Positions 22,827-35,699 of a stretch of 64,000 bases of DNA are shown here, piece after piece. The translations under genes were made by a program, and so were the position numbers. The DNA is taken from contig NC_080711.1 in assembly GCF_019097595.1 (NCBI RefSeq), forward strand, positions 16,261,428 to 16,325,427, read 5' to 3'. The DNA is from Hemibagrus wyckioides (lineage: Eukaryota; Chordata; Actinopteri; Siluriformes; Bagridae). The notes below the pieces were generated by a model. It made no database searches and was not told the origin of the DNA. It saw only the letters and a list, made by a program, of their open reading frames with translations. Positions within the stretch are counted from its first letter, which is position 1; every line of letters starts with the position of its first letter.

Positions 22827-25800
22827 ATATAGTTTGAGATTTTAAACATACAGACAAAAACACACAAAGACTGACATGGTAAAATTCTGCATAGTATTTC
22901 CCAAAATATAATAAGGGTGTATATTACTATATTCATATATTTATGTTCGTTATGGAATATTAGTATACCTTTAATCTTGTTACATTTGTAAACATTTTAC
23001 TGGTATTCACTAACTGAACTCTGATTTTTTTATCTTTTAAAAGGAGATCAAGTTCTTTCATTCTTTTTTTCAGGGCAACTAAGTTCACAGCATGTTCCTG
23101 CTAGACGTGATGACATGAGAAATTAGCATGAAGTGGAGAGTTGTAGCCACAGTAATGTTGGCCTGGGATCTGTCAGCAACAGGTCCCTTAAAAAACATTT
23201 TTATTATAAATTATGTTTGAGTTGTGCTTGTGTTTTGAAGATGTCACCATGACTCTACTGAGCCGCAGTCACATTTAAATATTTCTAGACTCGCCTTTTA
23301 AATTCCTGGTGACTCCATGTGACAGTGAAGTCTCAGTTCTTTTTAAATGCTGGTGTGTAAGGAGACACAATAAGAAACAGGTCGTGTCATACTTACTCTT
23401 AGACCGAAAACAGACAGAGAAAGTTCAGCTCTATCCACCAACATGTGACAGATGAAGTCGGTTTAGAACATTTAAACAAAGATGCCATAAAAGGTTTACC
23501 TTCTGTTGAAACAAACAGCTTTCTTATGAAATATAACATGGGCAGATTACTGATGCATCAGTGCAATAGTTTGTTCTGTTTGAGCCTACATATGCAGGTT
23601 TAACTATGAGTAAAATATACAAGTTTAAACTTGTCTATCTACAACTATTAACAGTATAGATAGTATATTCCTATCTCCAATGTCATGAATGACTTGTAGT
23701 GCTTAGTTACAAGCAGACTCTTGTCTATACTCTTTAATTATTTTGCATCATGCTATGAACAGTTTAACAACATATCCCAAACCCATAAATTGAGAATGTC
23801 ATTAAATATATGCAACTTTTATGAATGATAACATCAATTTCAAATAATTTTTCAATTAAATTTCTTCATGTATGGGTGTATGTCATGGACAAAAATGAAA
23901 ACAAATAATACATGTTGAACATTTTGATTGATAACTTTGTTCGTAAACATCTAGAAAATCTGGGAGTTTCAGGTGTGCTCCAGCATCAACCACCTGTAAA
24001 AGAGAACTTTCCTCTTCTGCCCTCCTCTAACCTTTCAAGTGCTTTCCTCGTCTTTTCCAACTTCCTCTCAATAACCTCTCTTCCCTCCTCTAATCTTTTA
24101 TGCCGCCCCTCTTCTCCACTAACTTCTTCTCCCACAGAGACTAAACTTACATGTCTCTTTTCTCTAGTCTTTCCTCTCTGCCAGTGAGCCTTCTATTGTT
24201 CAACTCATTGACAATAGATTTACTTACATAACACAACCCCCATATAGAAGCACGGACTGGAAGAGACTGTGGACTCCATCCAAACTCACTGAAACAGGCC
24301 AAAACCGCTTGGGAAAACAAACTCTTTTCCTCTCTCTGGCTGTCCCTCTCTTCCTCCTCTGTGCTCATTGTCATACATACAAGATATCGAGTGCGGGGGT
24401 AGGAGCATATGTTGTTGATCAAACAGATATCACTGATTCACTTTGTTTCCGACATATCAAAAAAAGCAGTTGAATAGTTTGCGGTGTGCATTCGCTGAAA
24501 AACCAGCAACCATTATTTCATTATTTGTGAAGATGGACCTTTTTGATATACAGTACACTTGAGGGACATACCACAGAGTGCTGATGAAACTGGTCACAAT
24601 AGTGTAATTGTTTTCCATGCCGAATTGTGTGTAGCCACACACTAGTAGAACTAGCTGACAGGCTTTGGTGCTCCAGCAGGGCTCTCGCATTGCTATGCCA
24701 ACATGCACCAATGTTCAGAACTCTGGTCATGCTGTCCCTGCTTTTCACTGCCAAACAACAACTTGGGCACCAAGAAGAAAGCAAAAAAAAAAAAAACATT
24801 TCTCTCCCTCACTCTTGCTGACCCAATATCTCACCCTCTAGTTCTCTCTCGCTTTTTTTCACTCCTGCCCTTACCCTTGTGGTCTATCTCTTTCTTTCTC
24901 CACCTCCGTCCTGCAAGAGTTATGAGAATGCTCCACGAATGTTCCGCCCACACGCGACATTCCAGGGGCGACAGAAACCCACACACTGATGGCGACTGCT
25001 GAGAAACAATGCCTGAAAGCAGGCTAAATCACAAAACGCGCAACATCTGATCCAGTACTCAATGGTTCCACAGCACTCCATGTACTGTGTTTGTCACTTT
25101 TCTCTGTGTTTTTTTTTTTTTGTAAATTTATTTTAAACTTATGATCATTTGGCCAAATGTGATAATGATACACCATCAGAACTTGAGAAATATGATGCAT
25201 AACCATGCCCGCCTTGTGGATGTTTTTTCTAATGACACTTGCTTTCAAAACTCCTAAAAAAAAGTTTAAACCGATTGTGAAGGTGTTAGCTTTCTACATG
25301 AATTTTCACTCATTTTTGCACTAAATGACAAAATAACTATCACCCCCAAATAATTATGTACAAATGCAATAAAACTGGATTCATCTCAGTGAGTTGAATT
25401 AACTTTTACAATCCAATTGACATTTTATTTCCTCATTTCTCATCCCTCCTTCACACAAAGAGCATCTTTATGATGTTGAATGAGCTGTTCACAATCACTG
25501 TATACAGACAGGTCAAGTCTTCAACAAATAATGTTTAATTAGTTTGTTCAATTAACTCAACACACCATGTCAAAAGTCAACAGTTAGTGGCACATGTATC
25601 AAAGATTTTAAAGGAATTTAAATGTAATGTTGGATTTTTTTAATAGTTTGCTCAAAACAACTGGAGACCAAATATTTCAAAATAAAAGAAAAAAGAGAAA
25701 GTGTTTGTGTAGTCCATGGCTAAAACGTGTAGTTAATTTAAATGAAACCACTTTGTCACAATGAAGAGGATTTACCTGTCAGGAAGTCAAAAGAGGAGGA

Positions 25801-26111
25801 GGACAGGAAGATGTGGAAAAGAGGAAGTGGAATAGTGCTGAGTAGTAGAGATACTAACAACAACTTTTAATAACTTTTTAAACAATTATTAAAAATATTG
25901 TCAATCCAGGGATTCTTCTTGAGGGTGTCATTCCAGGGATAGAAAAGCTGTGCATTTATTTAGAACTGAACAGATAACAAATGATTTGCTTTGCTGTCTT
26001 GTCTAGGGTTTGCTGGTTTTCTTCCAACTTCAATAAAGATTATAAAAGGTAAATTAACTACTACTCTAAAATGTCTGTAGGTGCGAAATAGTATATGTAT
26101 TCACACATTGT
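22827..26111. other. Intergenic, no recognised gene
   Basis: Pyrimidine-rich stretches at 24000-24190 and 24800-24920 generate open frames without family resemblance. No transposon ends or tandem arrays were seen. Confidence 0.45.
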
Positions 26112-26198
26112 GCCCAGTGTTGCTGGGATAGGCTTCAGATCCACTTCAGTCCTGACCAGGATAAAGTGGTTGCTGAAGATGAATACATGAATGAATAG
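26112..26198 (-). repeat. Dispersed fish repeat fragment, family B, inverted
   Basis: The reverse complement contains CCACTTTATCCTGGTCAGGA and GTGGATCTGAAGCCTATCCC, the same core as at 22707-22826. Confidence 0.8.
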
Positions 26199-26884
26199 TA
26201 AGCCAAACATATTGTTAATTCAGCTTCATCTTTGGCAGCATCAGCTAGAGAAATTGGCACTTAGTTTGAAGTATGATGTTAATAATTAATCTGGATAATT
26301 TACAAGCAATTTTCTTTTTTTGCCTGGCTTTAGAGAGTAAACATTCTACTACATAATTATTGGCACATTAAAACAGGTAACATACAAAAATTAAATCATT
26401 CATCTTAAATCAACAACTACTATACACATGGGCAAGAGTTTAGTTTAGAAGTGTGTTCTGGAGGATGTACATTGGTACACTTAGTTCCTTCTTTTATTCC
26501 AGACCTGGGCACAAGTTGAGGAAGTCGCCGTCTGGACTGTTTGTTTTGGCCATGCCTGTCAGCAACTGCTGGTAAAAACTTTAGGAGTTAAGGTACTTAA
26601 AAATCTGTGGGAGTAAAATATCTCTAACAGCTAAATAGGTAGGGCTTATTCATCTTGACTCTATTTGAACCTATTATTTTATCTTATGTGAATCCACTTA
26701 TTTACATAAAGCTCCACCCCAAAACCTAAACTGGCTTAAACTTACTTTTCTATCACAGTTTACACACGCCTGTTAAAGTGGAAGGGTTTTGTGACACAAA
26801 AAACTAAACCAAGATAAATAAGGTCAGAACTTTTTCCACCATCAGTATGAACCTATAATGTAACTAATTCTCTAAACAGTTTTT

Positions 26885-26998
26885 TTCTGAGAGGGGAGAG
26901 GAAACTGGAGAACATGGAGGAAACCCCTCAGAAGCACATGGAGAGCATGCAAAACTCCACACAGACAGTAAACTGAGCCAGGGTTTCTGGAGCTGTTA
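26885..26998 (+). repeat. Dispersed fish repeat fragment, family B 3' part
   Basis: AACTGGAGAACATGGAGGAA, GCATGCAAAACTCCACACAG and TTTCTGGAGCTGTTAAGCAG are the downstream part of the same widespread repeat. The core at 22707 and this tail do not occur joined in this window. Confidence 0.65.
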
Positions 26999-27287
26999 AG
27001 CAGTAATGACCAATAACGAACATGCAGAACATATATATAAATTATATAAATTAGAAACTACTATGGCAGTCATGTATATATAGACTTCTGTATATTATAG
27101 TCATATAGCCTTTCACACACATACACACACAAACACACACACACACCGATGTGAAAACTGGTGGAGAGCATGGAGCCAAAACGCATCGGGGTTATTCCAC
27201 CAAATACTGATTTCTTAATGTTATTTAGCCAAAGCATTAACACAGTTTGTTTTGTTGTCATGTGTTGTCATTTCCTTTAAATATACA

Positions 27288-27395
27288 CTCTAAATAACAA
27301 GTTATATTTTGAATTTAGGAGAAATATTGTCAGCAGTTCACCAAAAATGAAACAAAACTATTCATCTCACCAATACATGCATATACTATATAGAG
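27288..27395 (+). repeat. Dispersed repeat, family C, copy 1
   Basis: It carries GTTATATTTTGAATTTAGGA, GAAATATTGTCAGCAGTTCA, ATGAAACAAAACTATTCATC and TCACCAATACATG. This is nearly identical to 59568-59652, and both copies run into an AT microsatellite a few tens of bases downstream. Confidence 0.85.
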
Positions 27396-27407
27396 ACTTA
27401 TATAGAC

Positions 27408-27409
<2 letters not shown>

Positions 27410-27470
<61 letters not shown>
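27410..27470. repeat. (AT)n microsatellite
   Basis: About 30 AT units, then ACACAC. Confidence 0.97.
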
Positions 27471-27473
<3 letters not shown>

Positions 27474-27476
<3 letters not shown>

Positions 27477-28012
27477 TACCAGTCAAAAGTTTGGACACAC
27501 CTTCTAATTCCATGGTCTTTCCTGATGTTTATTTCTTTCTACATTGTAAAACAATGCTGAAGGCGGCCGAAATCCACAATAATGTCCTTTGAACAGTTGA
27601 TACTGAGATATGTCTGCTACTGATGCTCTGTAAAGCCTTCATAACGGCTCTAATCTGAGGTGCTGTTAATTGGTGATTTCTGAGGCTGGTAACTCTAAAT
27701 GAACTTCTCCTCTGCAGCAGAGGTAAGTTTTGGTCTTGCTTTACTGGGATAGTCTTCATGTGAGCCAGTTTCATGATGGTGCTTGATGGGTTTTCCAAAT
27801 GCACTTGACAATACTGTTCTTGCAAGAACTATTCCAGAACACCTGACTTTCGTGTCTTAAAATAACAACTGACTGTTTTTTGTTGTCATTATATGGATAT
27901 GGATTACTTAAGTCCATGTGTGTTATTTCATAGTTTTGAAATCTCCAGTATTGTTCTAGAATGTAGAAAATAAATCCCTAAACAAAAAACATTGAATTAA
28001 AAGGTGTGTACT
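27474..28012 (-). mobile_element. Internally deleted Tc1-like element
   Basis: The left end CACTACCAGTCAAAAGTTTG followed by GACACACC is a classic fish Tc1-like terminal repeat. The right end stops after AAAAGGTGTGT, so the outer part of the right repeat is lost. Inside, the minus strand encodes only an N-terminal transposase piece: SSFRVTSLRNHQLTAPQIRA, then SVSTVQRTL, the DNA-binding region. The catalytic domain is gone. Confidence 0.85.
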
Positions 28013-30924
28013 AAGTATATATTATATTTATATATATGTTAGGGGTACAGACAGACCGGTGTTTTTGGCCTGCACAAATCAAGTAAGACATTTATCTTTT
28101 ACAAATACCTGAAAACCTGAGATTTTTTTGAAAACCTCAGACAAGGAAAGTTAAGCAGTTAAAATCAGGCTCCATAAGGACGTACTTGAAAAGATCTAAA
28201 TATTTGAAAATTTGCCATGAATACAATGTATTGAGCATACTGCCACCCACACAGTAATTATGATGATAAGGGACGTAAACAGATTTGGGGTAGGCTGGGG
28301 TAAATTTCTGTTGGTTTGGCACATGTTCAAAATCAAGCTTAGGATCCATGAGAATGATATGAAGTGCCTAATTTTACACAAACTATCTGGTTTTGCAAGT
28401 AAAAACTGAAAATACCATGGCATAGGAATGTTTATTTTAAGTGATAAGTGAATATTGACTTCTATATTCCAAGTGGCTGTTCACAACTAACAAGGTAAAC
28501 TGTGTGCATATCATAATGTAAGACACTGTCAGCAAAAATTTAAAAGCAAAAAAGTAAATCCTGTAAACATATGAAATCCTGTTTAAATGAAAACAAAAAC
28601 AAAACCCCAATGCTACTGCCTAGCAATATGTTAGATATACCTAGCAAATCTAGATATTTTAGTATCTGATTTAATACAGTCTTATAACTTTTCCTACAAC
28701 ATGTGTTTAGGATTCATATCCATAACATTAACTTTTACTTTGGCTTATAGAACTTTTTTCCATTTTGTCCTACTCTTTATGTGACATCACTTCTATAAGG
28801 TCATTTTATTTTGATCACACATTCTCACAAATCTTAGTATTAACACTGTTGACTTGTTTGGGTGTCTCATATTACATTACTTTGTCTGGAAGTATAATTA
28901 TTTCCATTCTTATATAGTTTCAGAAAAAAACGATCATATGGAACTTAACTGGGCAAGCAGTATAGTCCAAGAGGCAAGAGTAGTTCAAACATAGGCATTA
29001 ATCTCACTTTATTTTCCAGTTAATTTCCCTTGCAAATAGGGTTGTGGTTTCACACACACGCACATGCACACACACATTCTATACATGACAAAAGCCATTA
29101 AGATCATTAAAAGGGATGAGACTATTAATCTGATGTCCATCTCTCAGACAATGGAATTTTGTAGGAATTGGTACAATCTTTGACAACAGTATTGTCAAAT
29201 CTTCCAGGTTCAACAAGTTTTCCTTATGCGAATCTTCATATCACCCTGCTTCATTTGAATTATGCAAAAGCAACAGATGGAACAGGAGGCACTGAGTGCA
29301 TGTCTGCGAATGAAATACTTCATATGCCCATATGCTCTTAAATGAAAATACTAACATAACCAGAATAGATGCACAAGCTCTCAAAAGATGCACAAGCAGA
29401 TGCACAAGCTCTTTTTTTATTTTACTTGTCATTTGTGTGTGTATGTGTTTATGCAGTGTATGTTTTAAATCAATTTTATGATGATCTGGATCACTGACAA
29501 TTTTGAATTATGCCATAGTACAGAGATATATTGCGTAGCTGACTGGCCAACAGATGTGGTGGGTTAGGGTCTGAAAATGAATTCTGGAGATAGATATTTA
29601 ACAACAAAAACTGGTGATCACTGATTCCCAAATTTCCCAGCAATGTCATAATAAAACATTTAAGGTCTCCATAATTCAAAACTACATATACGTTTTAGCA
29701 AAGTGAGTTTTATTAGTACATGTGGGCCTGTATTGTGTCTTTTTTGAATAAATACATGGTGTAACGTTTTAGTCTGGTCAGTCCCCAGTTGACCAGTTTG
29801 TGTGGAAAATACATCAATAGAAGCAGTGCAGTTGTTCAGGAGCAATATTCACATTCTGTTAGCTGTAAAAATGATGGATTCTTTAAGTCACTTAAATATT
29901 AACAAGTTGAACTTAACCAGAACTGTATTGTCAGTCAGTCTCAAAAAAGGACAATTTTTATGACCCTGTATATCTCTTTGCCCATATTCTCTCTCTTTGA
30001 GCATATTAGCATTCCTGATAAATAATTAGCATTTGCATGCAGTCAATCATAGGGGAATTAATGAGTATTTAAGGTTAGGATCAGGGCTGGTGTTAGCAAC
30101 TAGCACTATGGTTACTGCCACCAATAAAACCAGCTCTTGTTCAGTGTTGTGTTCGTAATTTAGGCTGCTGAATAAATGTAGGTGTATAGTCCTGTAGTAG
30201 TATGCAAAGTGGAGTGGAAATGTAGATTAGGATGAAGCTTTAAAAAGACACTGTATGCACTTATTAGATTATTACAGATAAAATAAAAACATTCTACTTC
30301 TGAGTTGTTTTATTTATGAACAAATATTATTATTTGAGCTGTAACTGAGAGGCCAGGTTTAATACTGGTTGACTTATTGTGAAAGCTTGCTTCAGTTTTA
30401 GTTATTTGTGCTACAGTAGGAGCTTGTGAAGGGCCAAGAAGCCACTATTTCCTACTGTAACGAGACCCAAGCACTCTGAAGGGCCTTGTTTCAATGAATT
30501 TGATTCACGTCTGGTCCTTCTCAAGAGTTCCTTCTCGAACTATTTGGCAAACAATGGGACGTGAGAAGAAGAGCTTGAAGGAGGAAAAACAGCAAGTCGT
30601 TCTCCAACCAGCCACCCACATACCATCTGCTCTCAAAATCTCTGTTTTATTATTATCATTGTCCTTGTCACAGTTACAGGTTTATGTTTCACATCTTCTT
30701 CGTCATCTTCATCGTTGTTGCTGTTGGGTTTTTTTTTTTGTTTGTTTTTTTGTTTTTTTTACTTTGGCATGAAACAGTGCATTGGGGAGAGAAAATTCTA
30801 TTCCTATGTACATCTAATCATCCATTCACGAGGCTCTTAATGACTTGTCAGTTGCCCCGCTCTTCCATTTTCTGTCCAATTAATTCTTTTCTTCCGTTCC
30901 GGATAAAAGCAGACAATAGGGCCC

Positions 30925-30925
<1 letters not shown>
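28013..30925. other. TE-poor intergenic, 3' side of sox8
   Basis: I recognise no gene or transposon. Two short stretches have the balanced, low-repeat composition typical of conserved noncoding elements: about 29995-30075 and about 30775-30920. A G/T-homopolymer patch lies at 30725-30765. Confidence 0.4.

Positions 30926-30992
<67 letters not shown>
30926..30992. repeat. (CA)n microsatellite
   Basis: CA run with one ATACG interruption at about 30955. Confidence 0.98.
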
Positions 30993-30994
<2 letters not shown>

Positions 30995-33378
30995 TCACAA
31001 TAAATCATTAAAATTCAGCAACAGCTCTCTCCCCATCACTTGGGAAGGGCTGCTTTGCATGCATGCCAGAGCTCAGCTTGAAATTCTACCCAGCAGAAAA
31101 GACTGCTGGACAATTCTATTCCTTCCCCTACTTTAGCTATATATGACCTTTATGACCAGTGGGGTTTGGCCAATTTTGAAAAACTGTTTACCCACAATTA
31201 AAAGATGTTTCATAAAACTAAATACAAGTGTGCTCACCACCATTAACTTTATATTGCATTAAAATAATAAAACTGAACCCTTTAATATTCATAGAGAATG
31301 AATTTGTGGTCAAGTCTTACCCTTAAGTAAGGCAGCTTTCTAACAGATATTTTCTAAGAGATATCTTTCTAAGAGATATCAGAAGATAAACAATTCAGCT
31401 CCATAAACTCACTAATCAGTTGAAATTCAAGAATTACATAATTCCCCATGCATTGATGCATTGATAGCAGATAAACATTTTGCACCTTAATAGAATATTA
31501 AATAATTTATGTTTTACTTCTGAAAACTTCTGGTGTCACAATGCAGCAAGTTTTAAAAGAAGTGTAATGTATTTACTAAACCGATTCCAGCAAAAATTTG
31601 ATTGTGAATCTGTTTGAATTTATTTGTATTAAAATCTACTGTGTATAATAAATATTAAATAAAACCAGAGGGTGTGTAATCTAAAGTAATATTTTAAAAG
31701 TAAATGTTCTTTAAGAGAAGGCCTAGACATATATACAAAATTTCAGTGTCAAAATATACTCAGTGATGTACTGTTTTACATTCACAGTTCACACCGACTC
31801 ATAATGTGCAGTTTATTATGACACAAAAAAGAAAAATATTTGAGTTAAATGTAGACTATACCCCTCTTAAAGAGTATACTGAGCTTTTTTGTAAATCTGC
31901 ATTTAAAAAGCATGTGAATCATTATTTTTCATGAGGATAAAAAAAACACATTAGTTGTGCATACTGGTTAATTCTTTTGCTTGAACAAAGTCAAGGAACT
32001 CGCGGTTCAGGAAAAAAAAAGATTTATTGTGTTTTTCACAGATAGGGCCTGCAATTAAGGTTAGCTTTGTTAACACAGAAAAAAAAATTCATAGCCAACT
32101 TTAAAAAATGACAACAGTAAAACAAAAGAACACTGTTTGGCTTTTCACAGCCTGAATAAACCAACATGTTTAGGAAAAATTACGCTATGAGTCTCAAATG
32201 TCACTATGAAACCGGCAAACATTTCTGAAACAACGGGTTAAACACAAATGATGAGACAGTGGGGTGAACATGTTAATTCAACAAGATTTAAAAAATATTC
32301 AAAATAATGAAAACATAATTAACATAATCACACAAGGAAAATTATATATGGCAGCTCCATAGTGGTTTAAATACCAAAACATCAGATATAAAGAGATGCT
32401 TATTTCTAGTGTGCATGCATGTTTTCATTACCCTTGAAAATAAAATGTCAGACAATTTGTTATTTGTTTTATCATATAATTTTCAAGGGTTTGGCTTTAA
32501 AAAGTAGTAAAAAAAAAAAAAAAGACTACAAACTGCATAGGGCTAATTTGGCTTGTACACACCTAACACAATTACCCCAGGTGCCTGTTGCACCACATGG
32601 TAATATATTGGCCTCTTTTACCTCATATCTTGCTTCATTTGCTTAATTTAAATCATATGGAATGGAAGAGTGTGTGTTTGTGTGTGTGTATGTGTGTGTG
32701 TGTGTTTGTTTGTGTGTGTGTTTTGTTCCTTTCCAGGAATGCTATAAGCTACAATAATACAAATGATTGTAAAATAGCACAAAATTCTATATTTTCATAC
32801 CCGAACCTTTCAGAAACCCCGAACAGAATTTATACAAATATACAACTTAAACACAAAGAATGAGAGAACAATTAACATAAATAGATATTGAATTTCTCCA
32901 ACAAAAAAGGGAAGAAATATTTTTATTACAATTAAGGAGTCGGTGACCAAGAGAACTTTTATAGTTGACTCTTTCTGGTTGAGTATATTTTTAAAATAAT
33001 TGGTCCCAGTGCATGTGTGTATCTGTTTTCTCCATCTGCTTCTTAAACAGATTTGGCATACTCATGTGCTTCTCTCCTACACAAATCAGTGGCATGTACT
33101 CAGTCATTAAAAAAATACAATTCCAAGAGTAGGCCTATATGTGGGGAATGGAGAGAAACAGTGACAGGTGGTCCTCACAGAGGATTTCTGTTTGCTGTAC
33201 TAGCGCTACCAGGCTATGCACCGTTCATGGTTAAAAGTTTGTTTGGGGGTGGGCAAATTCAGCAGGCACTTTTTCTTCTTCTTCTACCCTTGAATAAGCA
33301 AACATACCCCTTCTTGTCTTGGCTACTGCTATTCCTTCAGAAGTGCTTCCACAGTACAGACAGCGTTATACTAACTGA
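30993..33378 (-). other. sox8 3' untranslated region and downstream flank
   Basis: This is downstream of the sox8 stop (33381-33379, minus strand). Minus-strand AATAAA hexamers occur at 32927-32922 (about 450 nt after the stop) and 32028-32023 (about 1.35 kb after). A (GT)n tract lies at 32668-32722. Which signal is used cannot be told from sequence. Confidence 0.5.
32922..32927 (-). promoter_or_regulatory. Candidate proximal poly(A) signal of sox8
   Basis: AATAAA on the minus strand, about 450 nt past the stop codon, in an A-rich context. SOX8 3' UTRs in other vertebrates are often longer, so distal sites such as 32028-32023 are equally possible. Confidence 0.35.
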
Positions 33379-34641
33379 TCAAGGCCTTGATAGAGTAGTA
33401 TAAATCGGCTGCTCCCAGTTCGCAGTAGGGCTGTGAGAAGGTGGAATAGACAAGCTATTGAGAATGGTGCCTCCATAGGGCCTCCTTGATGAGTGGAAGT
33501 AGGGGTATTGGTAAAGGCTGGACGCATAGCTGGAATATGGACTGTAGTAGCCAGGGCTTTGCAGGTCTGTATAGTCGCATGGAGAGCTTGGGAAAGGAGC
33601 AGTTGATGTAGTGCAACTCTGAGCACCATAGGAGACATAGTCAGAGTGAGAGGGTGAGCTGTGAGAGGGCTCACTGTAGTGACTCGGGCTCAGCTGCTCT
33701 GTTTTGATGTGTGGTCTATGCTGAGCCATGTCACTGGATCCAGAGGAAGAGGCCGAGGTGGAAGAGGAAGAAAGGGCTGCTTTCCGGCTCCACGCAGTCC
33801 CACTGGACCCAGAGTGGCTATATGAAGCAGCGTATACACCAGGGTTGGGTTCAGAAACCATGGAAGAGGCTACAGAGTGCCCATTGACAGGAAGGTACTG
33901 ATCGAACTCACGCACATCAAAGGCCTCCATGTTGCTCATGACATCCGTACTGAGCTCGGAAATGTCTACGTTGCTGAAGTCAATGTTCTGACGACCAGTG
34001 TCCAGGTGACGTCGGCCTTCATTCTTCATGTCTTGCTTTCCATGACCATGGTGAAGATCAGTTTTAGGAGTTGTTGGTGGTGTTGGTGGTCCATGGGGCT
34101 GACCTGAAAAATATATTATTGACATTGTTAAATACATACAAGTATAAGATCTGGTGCCTGAATGTCACTTATTCTGTCCAAAATGTTACAGAGTATGATT
34201 GCCCACCTACAGAGTAACCATTACCCACCTGGATGGTCTGTGTGATGATGATCCACTAATCCTGCCAGGCCACCCATGCCTGGCTCAGCTTTGTATATGT
34301 GATGGCTTAGCTCGGCACCAGAGTCAGAGTCACTTTGTCCTGGTTTCACACTCTTCCTACGCCTCGGCTGGTACTTATAGTCAGGGTGATCCTTCTTGTG
34401 CTGTACCCTCAGTCTCTCGGCCTCCTCTACAAACGGACGCTTTTCATTCTCTGACAACAATCTACAGAAGGAAGAGTAAAAATACATTATGCTCTAAAAA
34501 CAGTTTCTTATATATCTGCATTGCCAAGTGTGCACATTTCAATACACCACGCGGGCTTTTGTAATATAGAAATCTAACACCTTCACCATTAAGGAGCACT
34601 TCTAATACGAACCGCTTCTGATTAATACTGCTTGTATGTAT

Positions 34642-34740
<99 letters not shown>

Positions 34741-34953
34741 AAAAAAGGAATATATGACAGTAAAAATAGCATCTTAGAGTTTCGTTAATAGTGCAGTGAC
34801 TATATACAGTTTTTAGTTTTTGGGGGTTTTTTTTTAGTAAAAAGCGAAGTAAACTAACGGCTTTAAGTAAAACATAAGATATTTTAAACTTTATACAAAT
34901 TAACGAATTTATAAGAAAAACATCCACATCAACAACAAAATAGTTAAAACCAA

Positions 34954-35006
<53 letters not shown>

Positions 35007-35435
35007 CAAAAACAACAGTAAAGCAGCTCACCGCCAGAGTTTGCCCAGGGTTTTGCTGAGTTCGGCGTTATGAAGGTGAGGATACTGATCGGCCAGTTTT
35101 CTGCGTGCCGCCTGCGCCCACACCATAAACGCGTTCATGGGCCTCTTCACGTGCGGCTTGCTCTTCAGTGTGCCGTTGGCTCGTGCGGGCATCGGCACCA
35201 GAGACCAGTCGTAGCCTTTGAGCACCTGGGAAACGGCGTCCCGGATACATGCCGGGAACCTGTCATCTTCATCTTCATCAATTTTTTTGCCAGACGAGTG
35301 GAGCAATCCTTGGCTGTCCGATCCGGCCGGCGAAGAGGGAGCGTCCGAATCCGATTCGTCCTGAGACGCCGAGCTGGAAGTACCTGTCGGGCTGCACGGT
35401 GCGTCCGCCATGGACTTGTCGCGCTCCTCGGTCAT
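33379..35435 (-). CDS. sox8: SoxE transcription factor Sox8
   Basis: Exons 35435-35032, 34461-34229 and 34103-33379, joined with GT-AG introns of 570 and 125 bp, encode 453 residues. Both introns interrupt codons, the first inside the HMG box after LGKLW, as in all SoxE genes. Domains: serine-rich N-terminus with [11 protein letters not shown] (29-39); dimerisation region [20 protein letters not shown] (60-79); HMG box about 96-166 ([28 protein letters not shown]) with basic QPRRRK after it; PPTPPTTPK (218-226), a proline-directed kinase site; K2 region [14 protein letters not shown] (250-263); IKTEQLSP (345-352), which fits the phosphorylation-dependent SUMO motif; C-terminal transactivation end [29 protein letters not shown] and the end sequence fit Sox8 better than Sox9 or Sox10. 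It acts in the nucleus, binding AACAAAG-type sites, in neural crest, glia, gonad and other tissues. The start is the first in-frame ATG. Paralogue a versus b is not decided. Confidence 0.97.
34644..34737. repeat. (AT)n microsatellite in sox8 intron 1
   Basis: Nearly pure AT, about 94 bp, with one GATA interruption at 34674. Confidence 0.98.
34956..35003. repeat. (AAT)n microsatellite in sox8 intron 1
   Basis: About 16 trinucleotide units. On the coding strand it is (TTA)n, starting 28 bp inside the intron from the exon 1 donor at 35031. Confidence 0.98.
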
Positions 35436-35536
35436 TTCTGGGTCTCTCTGGTCAAAATCCTTCTTGATGTCAGTGAAATCTTCCTCGTATCCCTTACGTG
35501 TGGATAGTGACGATGATTTAATGCGCTGTTGGAAAC

Positions 35537-35599
35537 TCAGATCTCGTTGTGCAACTCGGTGACAGTCGCTAAAAAGACTTTTGCGCGAAGTTGGAACAT
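35537..35599 (-). other. Possible upstream ORF in sox8 leader
   Basis: ATG at 35599 opens a 20-codon frame ([20 protein letters not shown]) that stops at 35537, about 100 nt before the sox8 start and in another frame. It matters only if transcription starts upstream of 35599, which is unknown. Confidence 0.35.
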
Positions 35600-35621
35600 G
35601 TCACGCCTCTTCTCACCCCTC

Positions 35622-35658
35622 ATTGGTGGACTACACTACCTTACTATTTTCTTATTGG
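35622..35658 (-). promoter_or_regulatory. Paired CCAAT boxes of the sox8 promoter
   Basis: On the minus strand CCAAT occurs at 35658-35654 and 35626-35622, both as CACCAAT-like contexts in the same orientation and exactly 32 bp apart, about three helical turns. This is a usual arrangement for NF-Y sites. They lie 190-225 bp upstream of the sox8 start codon. No clear TATA box stands at a matching distance. Confidence 0.5.
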
Positions 35659-35699
35659 TGAAGGACTATTCGTAGTCAAATATAATAAAGCCTATTAAT

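Noticed and set aside
33053..33403. 116-codon plus-strand frame over the sox8 3' end
   Set aside because: Overlaps sox8 3' UTR and last codons on the other strand, no family resemblance.
35070..35507. 145-codon plus-strand frame across sox8 exon 1
   Set aside because: Antisense shadow of the GC-rich sox8 coding exon.
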